64,000 bases of DNA from positions 92,416,501 through 92,480,500 of the forward strand of contig CM056743.1 in the NCBI GenBank assembly GCA_029851415.1, read 5' to 3'. Of this stretch, positions 30,965 to 43,513 are shown in pieces. The first letter of the stretch is position 1. Each line of letters begins with the position of its first letter. The translations under genes were made by a program, and so were the position numbers. Under the pieces are notes generated by a model, which had not been told where the DNA came from, made no database searches, and saw only the letters and a program-made list of their open reading frames with translations. The DNA comes from Eretmocerus hayati. Lineage: Eukaryota > Arthropoda > Insecta > Hymenoptera > Aphelinidae.

Positions 30965-33900
30965 TCTCTGAACATCTTCGAAATACATAATTTGTCGTAA
31001 GATGTTTCGCTCTTCCGATTGTCGCAGTCAAAGTTTCCCGAAGATCCGAAAACGGCTCTCTCGAAAAACATGACTGAACAATCGAATTTGTATGTTGAAG
31101 GGCATCAACATCGTTCTACTTCATTCTCTTTTAATTTTAGAAAATGGACAGGCATAAATGCCCTTTCACACAAGGATATCATAAAGAACAGCTAATGATC
31201 AATGGATATGTTAGATCACAATTCATCAGCAGTAGGAATTGACAGTTGAGATAGAAACATACGAGAAAAATTTGAGCAGCCCAATTAGTTACTCTAGATC
31301 GAAGACTATGACTTTCATTCCACTATTGACCTCTTCGTTTAATAGTGAAATGAAGAATGGGGTCCTTGATCTAGAGTGCCAAATTGGGTTTCAGATTTTC
31401 ATTTTCTACAAGATTCTATAGTGGGGATCGTGAAAATCACTTTTAGCCCAAATACGATATGATGAAGTCATACCATATAAAAGCTATAGCAGCATGAACT
31501 TTTGAAGGTCAAACACGAATAAGGCACTGACATCGATAATTTCAAGATGAACTCTTTGGATAATCATCAATCAAGATCAAGAAACATGATGCGACGAGTA
31601 CGCTCATCCTATCATCAAAATTCAGTGAGTTATAACAGTCAGAAGATGAATCGTTCAAGGAGCATGATCAAGTGAGATGGTTGATCATAATCAACAGCTA
31701 TGATTGATCACTAATAATGAGACTATGTCCAAATCATGGAATTCCCTCCACTTTGCCAAGGGAGATGATGCATTAGGTGTTGCAACGGTTCATAAACCTC
31801 CCGTCTCATAACTTATTTTGAAATTAATTTTGTAACTTAGTAAACGCGTATTCAGTTAAGTCAAATCTTTAAAATTTTAGTTTAAGGTTTCAAATTATAT
31901 TTTCATTAAAGATATCCAATCCCTGAAAGAAAAAGAGTTGACTAATTTATGGTATTCATGAGTGATAAAAAAATTTAGCTTCATGCATAATTTTACAAGA
32001 AGTGTCAATCGGCAACACACCTTGGCTGTGAGGAAGAATACCTCACAAAGAATTCAGCAAGCGCTGAGTTAAACTTCAAAATCCTTTATCTCTGACTGCG
32101 TAGAGTTACCGGTGGATGTCCTGATGATCCTTGTGGTCCCTGGGTCCTCCCCCGCGAGCGCCAGCATTTACCTATGAACCACAAAAACATATTACAATTA
32201 TATCCTGGATCAGACTAGCATCTAGTCGTAATCAACAAAGATGCGTATATTCACTCGCATTCATCCATCAGTACATGCACCAAAAAAAGTAGGAAATCCA
32301 TTTCCGGATTTTGGGGTACTCACCTCATATCCATAAATTCAACATGAAAACAGGTTCAAAATGGTCTCACATAATTGATGATGAGGCTGAAACCCTGTTA
32401 GAGCCATCCAGATACATCCAGAAGGCCCCATACCAAGTTCGTAGTCGAACCAGACCTCCGTTCTTAAAAACTGCAAAAGAGGTCATCTGTAAAATTTAAG
32501 ATAGAATTATCCTGGATGTATGGAAGTTGGTGCATCTAAGAGCCAGTATTTTTTATGGCATTTTAAGCATATTCACCCATGCATTTAGGACCAAGAAGCC
32601 CAAACTTGAGAAATCTTGGTGACTGCCAAAGACAGACCCATGCTAATACATAGGGAAACCGGCTCCCATCCTAACCTCGCGCATGCAAAAAGTACACCCT
32701 ATTTAGGGAATGTGAGGTGATAAAGGGTTGCCGGGGGACCTTATCTACGTACTTCATGCAAGAAACTGCGGTGAAAAACACTCATAGGTGAGTACTTACC
32801 CGATTACCGACGAGTGTTTTGACAGCTGACATGGCTCTGATTGCGACATGCACGCTGACTCAGCATCAGCATGACACGTTGCCGCTGCTTTTTTGGTAGC
32901 TCCCCAGGTCAATTAGCTGCACAAAACACTTGACACAACACTCACAGAGTTTTCACAATTCACTATAACACCAGGACAACTGCACCACATCAAGCCATCG
33001 CCGAGGCGCCGGGTACCACAACGAAGCAAACGACACCACTTGTTGCTGTCTCTCTCTCTCATTCTGTGCGCAAGTGCCGAGTAGCTGCGCATTTGCAAGC
33101 ACAGAGTGATTGAAAAGCTCATAACAGACTCTCTACAAACTGTTTGTAAGAATCTTGTTTCAATTACCTGAAAGAGGGGTGAAACAGGTGGTCATGTGAA
33201 AATATGAATAGAGACATAAAAGTTTTCCCCTTCCTCCTCCCCTCTTACGGTTAAAATGGGGTGAGCACGGAAACCAGAAGGGCCCTGCCCTTTCCCTATG
33301 ATCGAACCCAAGCCGCGCAAAACGGCTGTCGCGTGTAAATGTGATTTCGTCTCTGCACACGGCCGGAGGGGGTTCAAGTTCGGCGGCGAGAAAGCTGGCG
33401 AGGTCGGAGACGAGCTCCGGAAGCATCACTTACGTTTCAACCATCAACCAAGAAAATACTCCTCCTGAAGAAGAGCACTTGGTTATTGGAAGTTGGTCAA
33501 GGGCAGACATTGCTCAACACAGCAGTCGTGGGACTACAGCGAGGCACCTGGGAATGACCACACGTCATTCCAGCACCACATTTACCAGGCGTTTTGCAGC
33601 CAAAGCTTCCGGCAACTCCGAGCTACTTGCAGATCCTGTGGATTTTTCGTCGCTGAGACTCAACAGTGCGGATGCCTCCTTACTCTCGCCAGTCCTCTCG
33701 CGACTGTCAGTTTTTATTACTCTAAGTTAAAATACTAATACTTCCTCACACCCTTTTCTGGTTGATGGATCCCTGATTGAACTTGATGAGAGGGAACCGC
33801 AGCTCTATTTTTCTCATCGATGGTAAGGCTAGATGGGGATTCTTGCAGCATAAAATCAACCAGACTCAATCTCCCTATCCTATCTCATAGCTTATCCCCG

Positions 33901-36039
33901 ATTTTCTCAATCAGAGGAGACTCGTTGCAGCAAAATCTATCGATGCCTGCGGCTAGGTAGCAAAGTAGCTAGAGCGATAGCGAAGAGATAAAATCCTTCA
34001 CATCCTGTCTCTCTCCTGTGAAAAAACGCTGCATCCCTAGTATGCCTAGAGGAGACAGAAGTGCCATTTTGAAGCCTTCTATATCGGAGCTTGCGAAAGG
34101 CGATCCAGCTGATTTTCACACTCCATTTTCATGATCTAACGGCGGAAATATCTCCAAATTTCTCATTTGGTAGAGACGCTCATAGCACGTGTGCACATAT
34201 AAGCTCACAATGGCGCTGAGCAGAGCTGCCGTAGTTCACGAAAATATTTGTGCACCTTCTCGCACGCTGTTTTCAGGAATAACACGACGCGCAAGTGAAC
34301 GACCCGCGCATTTTCCTTACTAGTCCCGTGTATTCTCCCGACCGGGAATTTTGCGGAAAAATCGTAGATTTCCCAACATATGGGGAAGCTAGTGGGCTTG
34401 TAAAAAAAAATAACGTAGTCAGTACTTACTTTTATGTACTCTTCGAATATACGCGCGTTGCAGCTTGTAGTGTCTCGTGCACACAAAATCCAACCTCTTG
34501 GTTTGAAAATCAGTAGTGTCGAGTTTTCCAGGATTTCCCGGCCCATCTGGCAACGATATTTTTTACAACTTGATCCAGTGATTTATAATTACAGTTTGAT
34601 ATTGATCGAGTCAAATTTCCCTTATTTTCATCGCAAATTCATCATTTTTCACCTTCATTCTATAAATATTAGAGCAGTGATAAAAAAGTGTGTTATTTTT
34701 GAATTCATTATTCATCGAATTTAATTGTGCGTAATATAAATAAAACCAGTCAATGCAAAACGCATTTACCAAGCCTCGTTATTTATAGACCCTGATATGA
34801 CCATAACCGAGTGAGTGACCCAATTATTTGAATAATTATTCTTTCTGATTATACCTTTTATTTCATGAAAGAAAATGACGGTGCTCGCGATAAATCTCTA
34901 TTATTTTATTGAGCATTATTTGAGCAAGTCGTATTCTTTTCTTTAATTCATAAAATAATTTATTGGCCATTCTGGACCGACTTTTTCTTTTGATCTTTTT
35001 CAATCGATGATTTTGTGCTCATTATCAATCAATTATTTATTTGATCGAACGAATGCACCCTTTTATTTTTTGATCTGAACGAGAGATTTACCAAGGCAGA
35101 GAAAATACCGTCAACCAGCATCAGGTAAGATAGGTCTCACCGCCAGGCAGCTGCAGAGTGGAAATTCATACTCTCTCTTCAGGATTTATTGAAAATACGA
35201 CGTTGCAGTGTTCCTCATTCAAAGTTAAAAAGAATTACAGGACCCATTCCAGAGATGTGTCCACATATGTGGACGAATGTGGCAAGAGGTTAACCAACTA
35301 TCATTGCACAATCTGAACCAACTCCTCATATAGCGCAGTCGTGTTCAATTTCGAAATTGATGCACACTTCGAGTTGACTAGCGACTCTTGATTTTGTCAC
35401 TCCCTCCCTAATCTACAGGAGCTCCTTAACGTTTCCTGTTTCATCTACCTTGAATACAGCTCTATGGTGAAAAATTTTGAAATTTTTCAAAATCCATTAT
35501 TCGACGTGGAATACTCCGCTCTCTCGACCGCCGCACTCGAAATCGGGAACCCCGCTGATGCTCCCCCCTCTCAAAATGAACAGAAATGTCCGAAAATATC
35601 CTCATCGGGGAAAACCGCTCGATCATTAGCTTTGTATGTTGAAATACAATAACTCCGTTCCCCATCAAAATTTACGTACATTGCTTCTTCATATAATAAA
35701 GCCGCTACAACTTCGATTCTGGGATAATTTCTGCATCCTTACGAGAGCCATCATTGCACGAGTCCTAGAACCCTTTTGCGGGGGAGGAATCAAGATTCTG
35801 CATGTCTCAACCTACAATTTTCATCCTGAAACTCTCTGGTTTGCAAGTTTCTAGAGTGATAACAATCGTGATCTCATTTGTGTTACTTGAGACTGTATGC
35901 GTCGTGGCCTGCAACGTCGATGTTTCACGAGAACAACCGAGGTCGCGAGAATCCTGATTGAACCCATAGACATAGAAGTATAGACTGCTGATCGCCCATA
36001 CCGCGCGTTGACATCGAGGCATAGGACTCTACGGGAGAA
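30965..36039. other. No supported gene over about 5 kb
   Basis: Mixed AT-rich sequence. A plus-strand frame of 129 codons (33341-33730) is Ser/Thr-rich and unsupported; a minus-strand frame of 113 codons (34205-34546) is likewise unrecognised. TC-rich short repeats occur near 33050. I see no transposase, reverse transcriptase or conserved domain here. Confidence 0.4.
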
Positions 36040-37782
36040 TGAATGAATGATAACCTTCATTCGCCCAAGGGCAAAAATACAAAAATACAGTAGCATATGA
36101 AACATATGTTACTCATACATGAGAAATACATTGAATTTGTAGAAATTCGTCGTTTTGGGTAGGCTATTCGAATCATCACAGAAATTGACTAGTCATCTCG
36201 AGGCATCGTAAGATGCTAAGAGCCATGAAAAGAAAAAGTCACGTTTTCATATACATATATCAGACTTGACAAAGAAGGCTGAGGAAAAGAAAACATTTTC
36301 ACGTTTGGAAAGACATATGAAGAAGACATGGGCCCACAGTCATATCACAGGAATCTCAGTTCGATAGCGAAAAAGCCACGCATAAGTCATCTGAAGTAGA
36401 AGACATCAATTGGAACGGGCTCATGCCTATCACAATTTACAAATCAAAATAGTGTTTTTTCTCCACATCGATCCTCTGGGAAGATAGTGTTAACAGGAAG
36501 TCTTTTAGGGACTCTTGAAATAATGATATCTTCCCAAGCTGCCGAAAGGCCGGAGGGAGAAAGTTCCACAAATGAGCACATTGGACCTGGAAAGATCTTC
36601 TTCCATATTCAAGTCTTATGTTGGGAACTTTGAGTACCCGCTCTTCTAGATCACCCCGGGGCGTTCGGATTGGTACCTGGTGAACATCGCAGCTAGGTAG
36701 CCAGGTTCTCCTAAGTGCATGATCTTATGCATCAAGAGAGCTGCGAAGTACATTCTCCGCGAATCAGTACGTAACCAACCCAAGCGCTCCCTGAACGGGG
36801 TGATGTGCTCGTCTCTCTTAAGATCAAAGATATATCTCACACATAAATTGCTTAGACTCTGTACCCGTTGCCGCTGTTCGCCCGTGGCGTCGAGGTACAC
36901 GACCGCGCAATAATCTAGGTGCGATTGAACCAATGACTCGACTAGGCGAATTCGGAGAGGTCTGGTGATACATGCCTTAAAAAACCGCAGACCGTATAGG
37001 GCTCTGTTGACTTTCTTAGTTACTTGGTCAATGTGCGGTTTCCATGTCAATTCACTGTCAAGTGTAGCATCAAGACTCACGACCGTATCACTAAACGGGA
37101 TGAACTTTCCTTCCTGTATCTCAACCCCTGGCAAGTCCATTCCCTTCACATCTTTGATATTTCTCTCCGAACTGAAGTAGATTGCTTTGGTCTTGCCAGC
37201 GTTGAGACACAGGCCGGAACTTCTGGCTCACTCGGCAACTAGTCGTCCTACTTCGCCCAGCCGAGCAATACCTTCCCTGATCTTATTTTTCTCGATTTGG
37301 AGATAAATTTGGAGATCATCCGCATGAAATAGATGATGTACCGACTTTCCATCTAGCAAGCCAACCAGGTCATTCACATACAAGCTGCAGAGGAGAGGCC
37401 AATCAGATTTGCCTACTTTAGAAGTGATTTGTTGGGTGCGACCCTGTAAATATGATTTTATCCACAGGAGCGCCAATCTTGAGAAGCCGAAATGTCGTAG
37501 CTTCCTCATCAGCTTGGATGGTGAGATTGTGTCAAAAGCTTTGCTAAAATCGAATAGTAGGAGCAGAGCGATCTTCTTCCTGCGTATACCTACTCTGATG
37601 TCATTGGTCAATTTCAACAAAGCTGTCTGGGTGCTATGGTGTTGCCTAAATCCAGTCTGGAAGCGATCGAGTATCTTCTCGATTATCAAATACTCCGTGA
37701 TTTGGTCATGTGCGATTTTTTCCAGAACCTTGGAGAGAAAGCACAGCAGTGCTATGGGACGGAAGTCCGAGACCGTTGATAG
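36040..37782 (-). pseudogene. LINE copy A, 5'-truncated ORF2 and 3' UTR
   Basis: Minus-strand reverse transcriptase pieces run from about 37782 down to 36646. They include IALLCFLSKVLEKIAHDQI, GFRQHHSTQTALLKL, LLFDFSKAFDTISPSKLM and FHADDLQIY (the YADD box as HADD). An in-frame TGA (37228-37230) follows at the position of the conserved Trp after RLVAE, then the thumb and C-terminal region. A deletion removes the GVPQGSVLGP block that copy B retains (about 37398). The 3' end carries a CATTCGCCC..AAATAC region near 36055-36085, similar to the 3' end of copy B. It stops abruptly where the tail of copy B begins. Confidence 0.82.
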
Positions 37783-37801
37783 ATAGATAGATAGATAGAT
37801 G
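37775..37801. repeat. GATA microsatellite (LINE tail)
   Basis: Five to six GATA units immediately precede the 3' UTR of LINE copy B (minus orientation). This family probably ends in a short tandem repeat instead of poly(A), since copy A has GAATGAATGAATG at the same place (about 36036-36048). Confidence 0.8.
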
Positions 37802-38099
37802 TCCTTTATTCGTCCGAAGACAAGAAATACAATTGCATACACCTACATATGCCCGTTAAAATGTAATAACACGTATAAGAATGAATATAATATATGTACA
37901 ACGAGATAATAATGATAATTTCAGTCAATTACTGGTTTGGTCAAGGACAATAATTATCACAATTCGTGACTAGTCAGGGTGCATACTTAGAAGTATAAGA
38001 AGAGGGGTAAGGGCTCGCACTAATATCACAGCTATAGATCACCAATTGGGTGACTGAGGTCACATGTATAAATACTAAATTAAAGAAGAGCCCTTCCCA

Positions 38100-40991
38100 T
38101 TACAGATTAAAGTAACGCCTCTTCTCCACATCAATCCCCTGGGAGGAGAGTGTTAACAGGAAGTCTTTTAAGGACTCTTTAAATAATGATATCTTCCCAA
38201 GCTGCCGAAAGCCCGGAGGGAGAAAGTTCCACAAATGAGCACACTGAACCTGGAAAGATCTTCTTCCATATTCAAGTCTCATGTTGGGAACTTTGAGTAC
38301 CCGCTCTTCTAGATCACCCCGTGCGGGGCGTTCGGATTGGTACCTGGTGAACATCGCAGCTAGGTAGCCAGGTTCTCCTAAGTGCATGATCTTAAGTATC
38401 AAGAGAGCTGCGAAGTACATTCTCCGCGAATCAGTACGTAACCAACCCAAGCGCTCCCTGAACGGGGTGATGTGCTCGTCTCTCTTAAGATCAAAGATAT
38501 ATCTCACACATAAATTGCTTAGACTCTGTACCCGTTGCCGCTGTTCGCCCGTGGCGTCGAGGTACACGACCGCGCAATAATCTAGGTGCGATTGAACCAA
38601 TGACTCGACTAGGTGAATTCGGAGAGGTCTGGTGATACATGCCTTAAAAAACCGCAGACCGTATAGGGCTCTGTTGACTTTCTTAGTTACTTGGTCAATG
38701 TGCGGTTTCCATGTCAATTCACTGTCAAGTGTAGCATCAAGACTCACGACCGTATCACTAAACGGGATGAACTTTCCTTCCTGTATCTCAACCCCTGGCA
38801 AGTCCATTCCCTTCACATCTTTGATATTTCTCTCCGAACTGAAGTAGATTGCTTTGGTCTTGCCAGCGTTGAGACACAGGCCGGAACTTCTGGCTCACTC
38901 GGCAACTAGTCGTCCTACTTCGCCCAGCCGAGCAATACCTTCCCTGATCTTATTTTTCTCGATTTGGAGATAAATTTGGAGATCATCCGCATTAAATAGA
39001 TGATGTGCCGACTTTCCATCTAGCAAGCCAGCCAGGTCATTCACATACAAGCTGAAGAGGAGAGGCCCAAGGACGGACCCCTGTGGAACACCCAGATTGG
39101 TTTCGAGCCAATCAGATTTGCCTACTTCAGAAGTGATTCGTTGGGTGCGACCCTGTAAATATGATTTTATCCACAGGAGCGCCGGTCTTGAGAAGCCAAG
39201 ATGTCGTAGCTTCCTCAACAGCTTGGATGGTGAGATGGTGTCAAAAGCCTTGCTAAAATCGAATAGTAGGAGCAGAGTGATCTTCTTTCTGTCTATACCT
39301 ACTCTGATGTCATCAGTCAATTTCAACAAAGCTGTCTGGGTGCTATGGTGTTGCCTAAAACCAGTCTGGAAGCGATCAAGTATCTTCTCGATTTTCAAAT
39401 ACTTCGTGATTTGGTCATGTGCGATTTTTCCAGAACCTTGGAGAGAAAGCACAGCAGTGCTATAAGACGGAAGTCCGAGACCGTTGATGGGGCAGCAGTC
39501 TCCTTTAGTGCAATCAGCTGCGCTTGCTTCCAAGCCTCAGGAAAAATGCCATGAGCGAAAGAGGAGTTGAAAATATGTACAATAAGATCACCAATGGCCG
39601 GAAGAGCTTTTGCGATCACGCTTTGGGGTATTCCATCCGCTCCACGGGCCTGCGAGGAGAAATGTTCAATAGCAAGGACTACATCACTGGAATTTGTGGG
39701 CTTAAATTTAAACCCCTCCTCCGGTGCCGAGTCAATATCGTCCATTGCTTCATTAATATTTTCGTGGGGCGAAACGGAAACTTCCGCGAAGTGTGCGTTC
39801 AATTCATCCGGTGTGAAGCCATGCAGTTCCTCCTCTTTGCTCTTAGGCAAGAGGCCGAGATTGCGTATCTCCTTCCAAATGTTCTTCTTCTGATCAAGAG
39901 CATCTGACAAATGGGTTTGAAAGAAGGAGTTATGCTCTTGTTCAATGCGCAAGTCGACCTCTTCGCTAAGCTTATTCATTCAAGAAAGTATTCATTTTGA
40001 AGCTCAGGACACTTGCGCTGGTTACGTTGAATCCGTTCCCAGCGCCTGCGCGTCGCGTCTCGCTTATTCATGAGTACCCTCAGCTCAGGACCAATCCAAG
40101 GAGCGTCATTTGCGGATTAATGGTTGTTTCGGGTGCTAATTCATCAATAACGGACTGTAAATTTCCATTCAAGCAGTGAATTGCATCTTCCAAACTCGTT
40201 TCAGCAGTTTCGAGAGCTGTCCAGTCACAGCGAAGCAATCGGTCATTTAATATCTCCCGAGTGATGTTTCGAGAATCCCTGTAGGTAAAGGAATTTCTTG
40301 GCGGAGTAGGAGTAAAGACGTTGATGGTGACGTCAATGACCGAGTGCCTGCCGAAACTGGGCAGGAGTCTGTTTTGAAAGTCAGTAATGATGTCATTGTC
40401 ATCTACATAAATGTGATCAATCCATGTATGAGATGTATTGGGGGTGTGTTGGTGAGTCGGGCCATGCTGCACTATCTGCAAGGCAAGTTCTTCTGTCAGT
40501 GCAGTCAGTGTCTTGGTGTCGGGATGAGCAGTGTCTAACAAATCCGCGTTCAGATCACCCATTATAATTTTATGACTGTAGTCGCCACACAGCCGGCGTA
40601 ATGAGCCGAACAGCCCGTCATCCTTCTGCATGGCGATTTTAGGGGGTCTGTAGATTACTACGACTCATATTGGCGGGGAGTTACCCTGTTGTATGCTACA
40701 AAAGAGAAATTCAGGCGCGCCAGGTTTCCCTGGCCCAGAAGTATTTGACGAAATCAACTTCTTAACTTTGAAGTCATTGCGCACATACAAGGCAACCCCA
40801 CCACCCTCTCTGTTGCGATCCTGCCGCAACAATGAAAAACCCGGAATCTGAACGAGATTGTCATCCACAAACTCATCTAGCTTCGACTCAGCCACCCCAA
40901 ATAGATGGTAGGAGGGATCGTTAGCAACGAGCAAGCGTAGATGCTCAATCTTGTCTGTCAGAGAGTTAAGGTTGATAAATCCCGCTTTCAA
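38100..40991 (-). pseudogene. LINE copy B ORF2 (endonuclease and reverse transcriptase)
   Basis: The endonuclease shows FGVAESKLDEF (about 40890), GGGVALYVRNDF (about 40800), VIYRPPK (about 40645), IIMGDLNADLL (about 40560), SHTWIDHIYV (about 40425) and GRHSVIDV (about 40345). These are the E, D-x-N and S-x-H positions of APE nucleases. The reverse transcriptase shows ADGIPQSVIAKAL, GFRQHHSTQTALLKL, LLFDFSKAFDTISPSKLL, LGVPQGSVLGPLLFSLYVNDL and FNADDLQIY. An in-frame TGA interrupts the endonuclease just before VVVIYRPP (40665-40667). A frame change occurs near 40080, and another near 39400-39430. A second TGA (38895-38897) sits at a conserved Trp, exactly as in copy A. The copy cannot make a full protein. 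Confidence 0.84.
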
Positions 40992-41033
40992 GGAACCACC
41001 TATCCCTCGTCGCTCTTCAGCAGCCGTATCTAG

Positions 41034-42974
41034 TCAAGGAGTCTTCGCTGATTCTGCTGCCGAAACTCTACTCTGCTCCGGAACGGTAGTACAGCTCTGG
41101 ATGTTATTAGAGGACGCACGAGCACGTTCTGGAGCACTTCGACAGGCCGTTTGAATGACCTGCAGATCAGCGAGAGATTCGAACGTATGCGCTTGCTCAC
41201 CATTTTTCCGTCTAACCCAGAAACGTCCGCCACTGTGCCAGACGTATTTTAAACCCAAACCGCGTGCAATTGACCTTAAGCGTAAGTATTTTTTGTATTT
41301 CTCACGGGGGAGCATCTCATTCATAAAGATTTTACGGTCTGGCACATGAGCTTTCGTATCTGGGTCGAGTAAGTCAGGCTGGATATTGTTAGCCGTGAAA
41401 TAATTAATGGTGATTGAACGTTTAGCCCGAATCACTTTCCCGACTAGTCGACTACTGGAGAGTTGGACCCTGCACGATGGTAGAGTGCGCGGGGTGGCAG
41501 CTGGGGCCCCCTGAGATGGAACCGAGTCGCAAATACCTGTTGGAGGCTTCTCCCCAGACGCACGCCCAGTTTGCAGGACCCGGACATCAGCAATGTCTAC
41601 CCTCTCCAGTGAGGGGAGTACGGACTTGAGCACTGCGTAGGTAATATCAGATACCTGTACCGGCAAGGCCTTAGAATTTTCTTTTAAAATACCATTAATA
41701 ATTAATTTACAGCACTCAAGACCGTCACTGCCGTGTTCCCGTCCTTGCTCCCCAGCGTGTGAATGAGGGAACTTGTCCATCCTAGGTGTAATAATAGGAA
41801 TCGAAGACTGATGTGTCGATTCGACATTACTATTCTCAATTCTACTACATTCGCTATCTCGCTGACTACTCTCACGACCTATTAACAGCTCAGTCAGAGT
41901 GGAAAACTGGCTTTTCATGGTAGAGTTCTGCTCCAGAAGAAGCTGGCGATCCAAGCGGAGCTCCTCCAGCTGCGAGCTTTGCTTCTCTATGAGTCTCTCG
42001 AGAGAGGATACACGTGCCAATAGGTGATCATTCACCTCATTCACAGCTGGCGTGAGAGGTGGAGAGGGAACGGCAACGTTTTGTCTCCTCACGAGAGATT
42101 TTATTTCGTCAAGCTCGTTCTGGAGTAGCGCATATTGATCATAAAAGAGGTCGAGAGTAGTCTGCGCTATGAGTACCCATTTGGTGTCAGGCGAATCCGT
42201 CGCCGTCGAAGGTGGTGATGTTGCAGGTCGTTCCGAGACGTTGAGGCTGTTGCTCTCCGTCGACCCTACAACGTGGCCAAGAGGTGGTGTAGTTTTCGAG
42301 ATGGGGCTGTTGCTCTCCATCCGCCCGACAGCGTGGCCAAGAGGAGGTATAGTGAGCAGCGACTGGGTGGTAGTGGTGGGCCGCGCATCTGTTTGCTGCT
42401 TTTGAATATTCGCGGGCTCTAAACCGATGGACTGGCGGGAGGTGGCACCACATGACGGAGACGAAGCAGCAGGCGATAGAGTACCCCCCGCTAGCGCAAG
42501 CTGTAGACTCCCGGAGTTGGATAGAGAGGCATTGGTGGTAGGGGGCTTTGCGCTGCGGCCTGCGGCGGTGGTATGCGGAGCGGGGGAAGAAAGTGCTGAT
42601 GCAGCATGCGAGCTGAGCCGTGTGTGTGAGATGGGCTGATTACTCACACGTCTATGCGAGGTAGTATTCTCCTTCTTTCTCTCTCTATCTGTTTGCGTGC
42701 TGAGGCAAGAAGTCGAAGTCGTCTGCTTCGATGCACTTGATGATAATTGCGCGGCTGGAATTTTGCTCACCTGCAGACATTTTTCGCATGTCACTGCTCC
42801 TTGAAATGATTTCGAGCCCTTGACATGTGCTGATCTTTTGCAAGTGCCGCATTCTCTGCTGCCCGCGCGTAAGGTGTTGTTGCAGACGCAGCAGGTGTTG
42901 TCGCTCATCGTGCAGCAGACAGCAAGACAGCGAAGCAGGCCAGCGTAGCAGACGACCTCCGAGCATGCGCACAA
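41034..42974 (-). CDS. LINE ORF1 protein, intact (zinc finger, coiled coil, L1-like domain)
   Basis: An unbroken frame of 646 codons; MSDNTCCVCN near 42908 is a likelier start than the first ATG. The N-terminal Cys-rich block (CCVCNNTLRAGSRECGTC ... VTCEKC) is PHD/RING-like. A long Ser/Thr/Pro-rich linker follows, then a coiled coil (LLARVSSLERLIEKQSSQLE, about 42000). A C-terminal RNA-binding-type domain ends with LGLKYVWHSGGRFWVRRKNG, as in 'FP protein'/L1 ORF1-like proteins. In LINEs ORF1p coats element RNA and acts as a chaperone for target-primed reverse transcription. The intact frame beside a decayed ORF2 suggests recent insertion. Confidence 0.82.
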   Translation of the reverse strand: MCACSEVVCYAGLLRCLAVCCTMSDNTCCVCNNTLRAGSRECGTCKRSAHVKGSKSFQGAVTCEKCLQVSKIPAAQLSSSASKQTTSTSCLSTQTDRERKKENTTSHRRVSNQPISHTRLSSHAASALSSPAPHTTAAGRSAKPPTTNASLSNSGSLQLALAGGTLSPAASSPSCGATSRQSIGLEPANIQKQQTDARPTTTTQSLLTIPPLGHAVGRMESNSPISKTTPPLGHVVGSTESNSLNVSERPATSPPSTATDSPDTKWVLIAQTTLDLFYDQYALLQNELDEIKSLVRRQNVAVPSPPLTPAVNEVNDHLLARVSSLERLIEKQSSQLEELRLDRQLLLEQNSTMKSQFSTLTELLIGRESSQRDSECSRIENSNVESTHQSSIPIITPRMDKFPHSHAGEQGREHGSDGLECCKLIINGILKENSKALPVQVSDITYAVLKSVLPSLERVDIADVRVLQTGRASGEKPPTGICDSVPSQGAPAATPRTLPSCRVQLSSSRLVGKVIRAKRSITINYFTANNIQPDLLDPDTKAHVPDRKIFMNEMLPREKYKKYLRLRSIARGLGLKYVWHSGGRFWVRRKNGEQAHTFESLADLQVIQTACRSAPERARASSNNIQSCTTVPEQSRVSAAESAKTP

Positions 42975-43296
42975 AGCTCACTTTCGGCGCCAGGCACTGC
43001 CAACTCGATGTTGTTGTTGGAATTGCAGAATTGGAATTATTCCTCCCAGGCTCGAGCAGGAGCCATGCAGTGATGCTCCAGTGGTATGAGCCTGCAGGAG
43101 GAAGTCTAATCTGCAAAAAAGTGCCACTCGGGACGACGTTTCTATGGTTAAAGAGATGTTCAAGCACGGAGCGATGTTAGATGCGTGTGGAAACACTTAC
43201 CGCCAGAGAGAGAGAGAGGGGGGAGAATGAGAGAGAAAGCATGCTCCAAGAGGAAGGCAATGCAACACGCGAATCCTATGTGTATCTCTCTCGCTC

Positions 43297-43513
43297 TCAT
43301 TGCCAGACCTCTATGCCAACGTGCTGTATAGGAGACTAGCAGTCTATACTCATATGTCTATGATTGAACCGCGAGTGTGTTTCGTGCAGGAATTCATCAA
43401 GCTCCCCATCGGATTTGACTGTCAAGAGGCGTACATATCTGGGTGCCATGGACATAGAAGTATAGCCTGCGGGTTCCCTATACCGGCCGTTGTCCGCTAT
43501 CCTCTAAGATGAG
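43297..43513. repeat. Hairpin repeat with a relative at about 35960-36030
   Basis: The left part (CTCTATGCCAAC ... CATATGTCTATG, 43307-43363) is the inverted counterpart of 43445-43510 (CATGGACATAGAAGTATAG ...). A third copy lies at 35965-36030, beside the 3' end of LINE copy A. Probably a small MITE. Confidence 0.5.

Larger units (their letters stand above)
37783..43195 (-). mobile_element. LINE copy B, nearly full length
   Basis: From right to left it contains a 5' region (about 42980-43195), an intact ORF1 (41034-42974), a damaged ORF2 (38100-40991), a 3' UTR (37800-38100) and a GATA tail. ORF1 with an N-terminal zinc finger and an L1-like central domain, an APE-type endonuclease and a reverse transcriptase place it among the CR1/Jockey-group LINEs of insects; the exact clade is not resolved. 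Copies A and B are nearly identical where they overlap, so both arose recently from the same source. Confidence 0.82.

Noticed and set aside
31130..31800. Possible Copia-type polyprotein remnant
   Set aside because: A few suggestive words in translation but no ordered motif set in any frame.
33341..33730. 129-codon Ser/Thr-rich frame
   Set aside because: Low complexity and isolated; no acceptor, donor or homology that I can point to.
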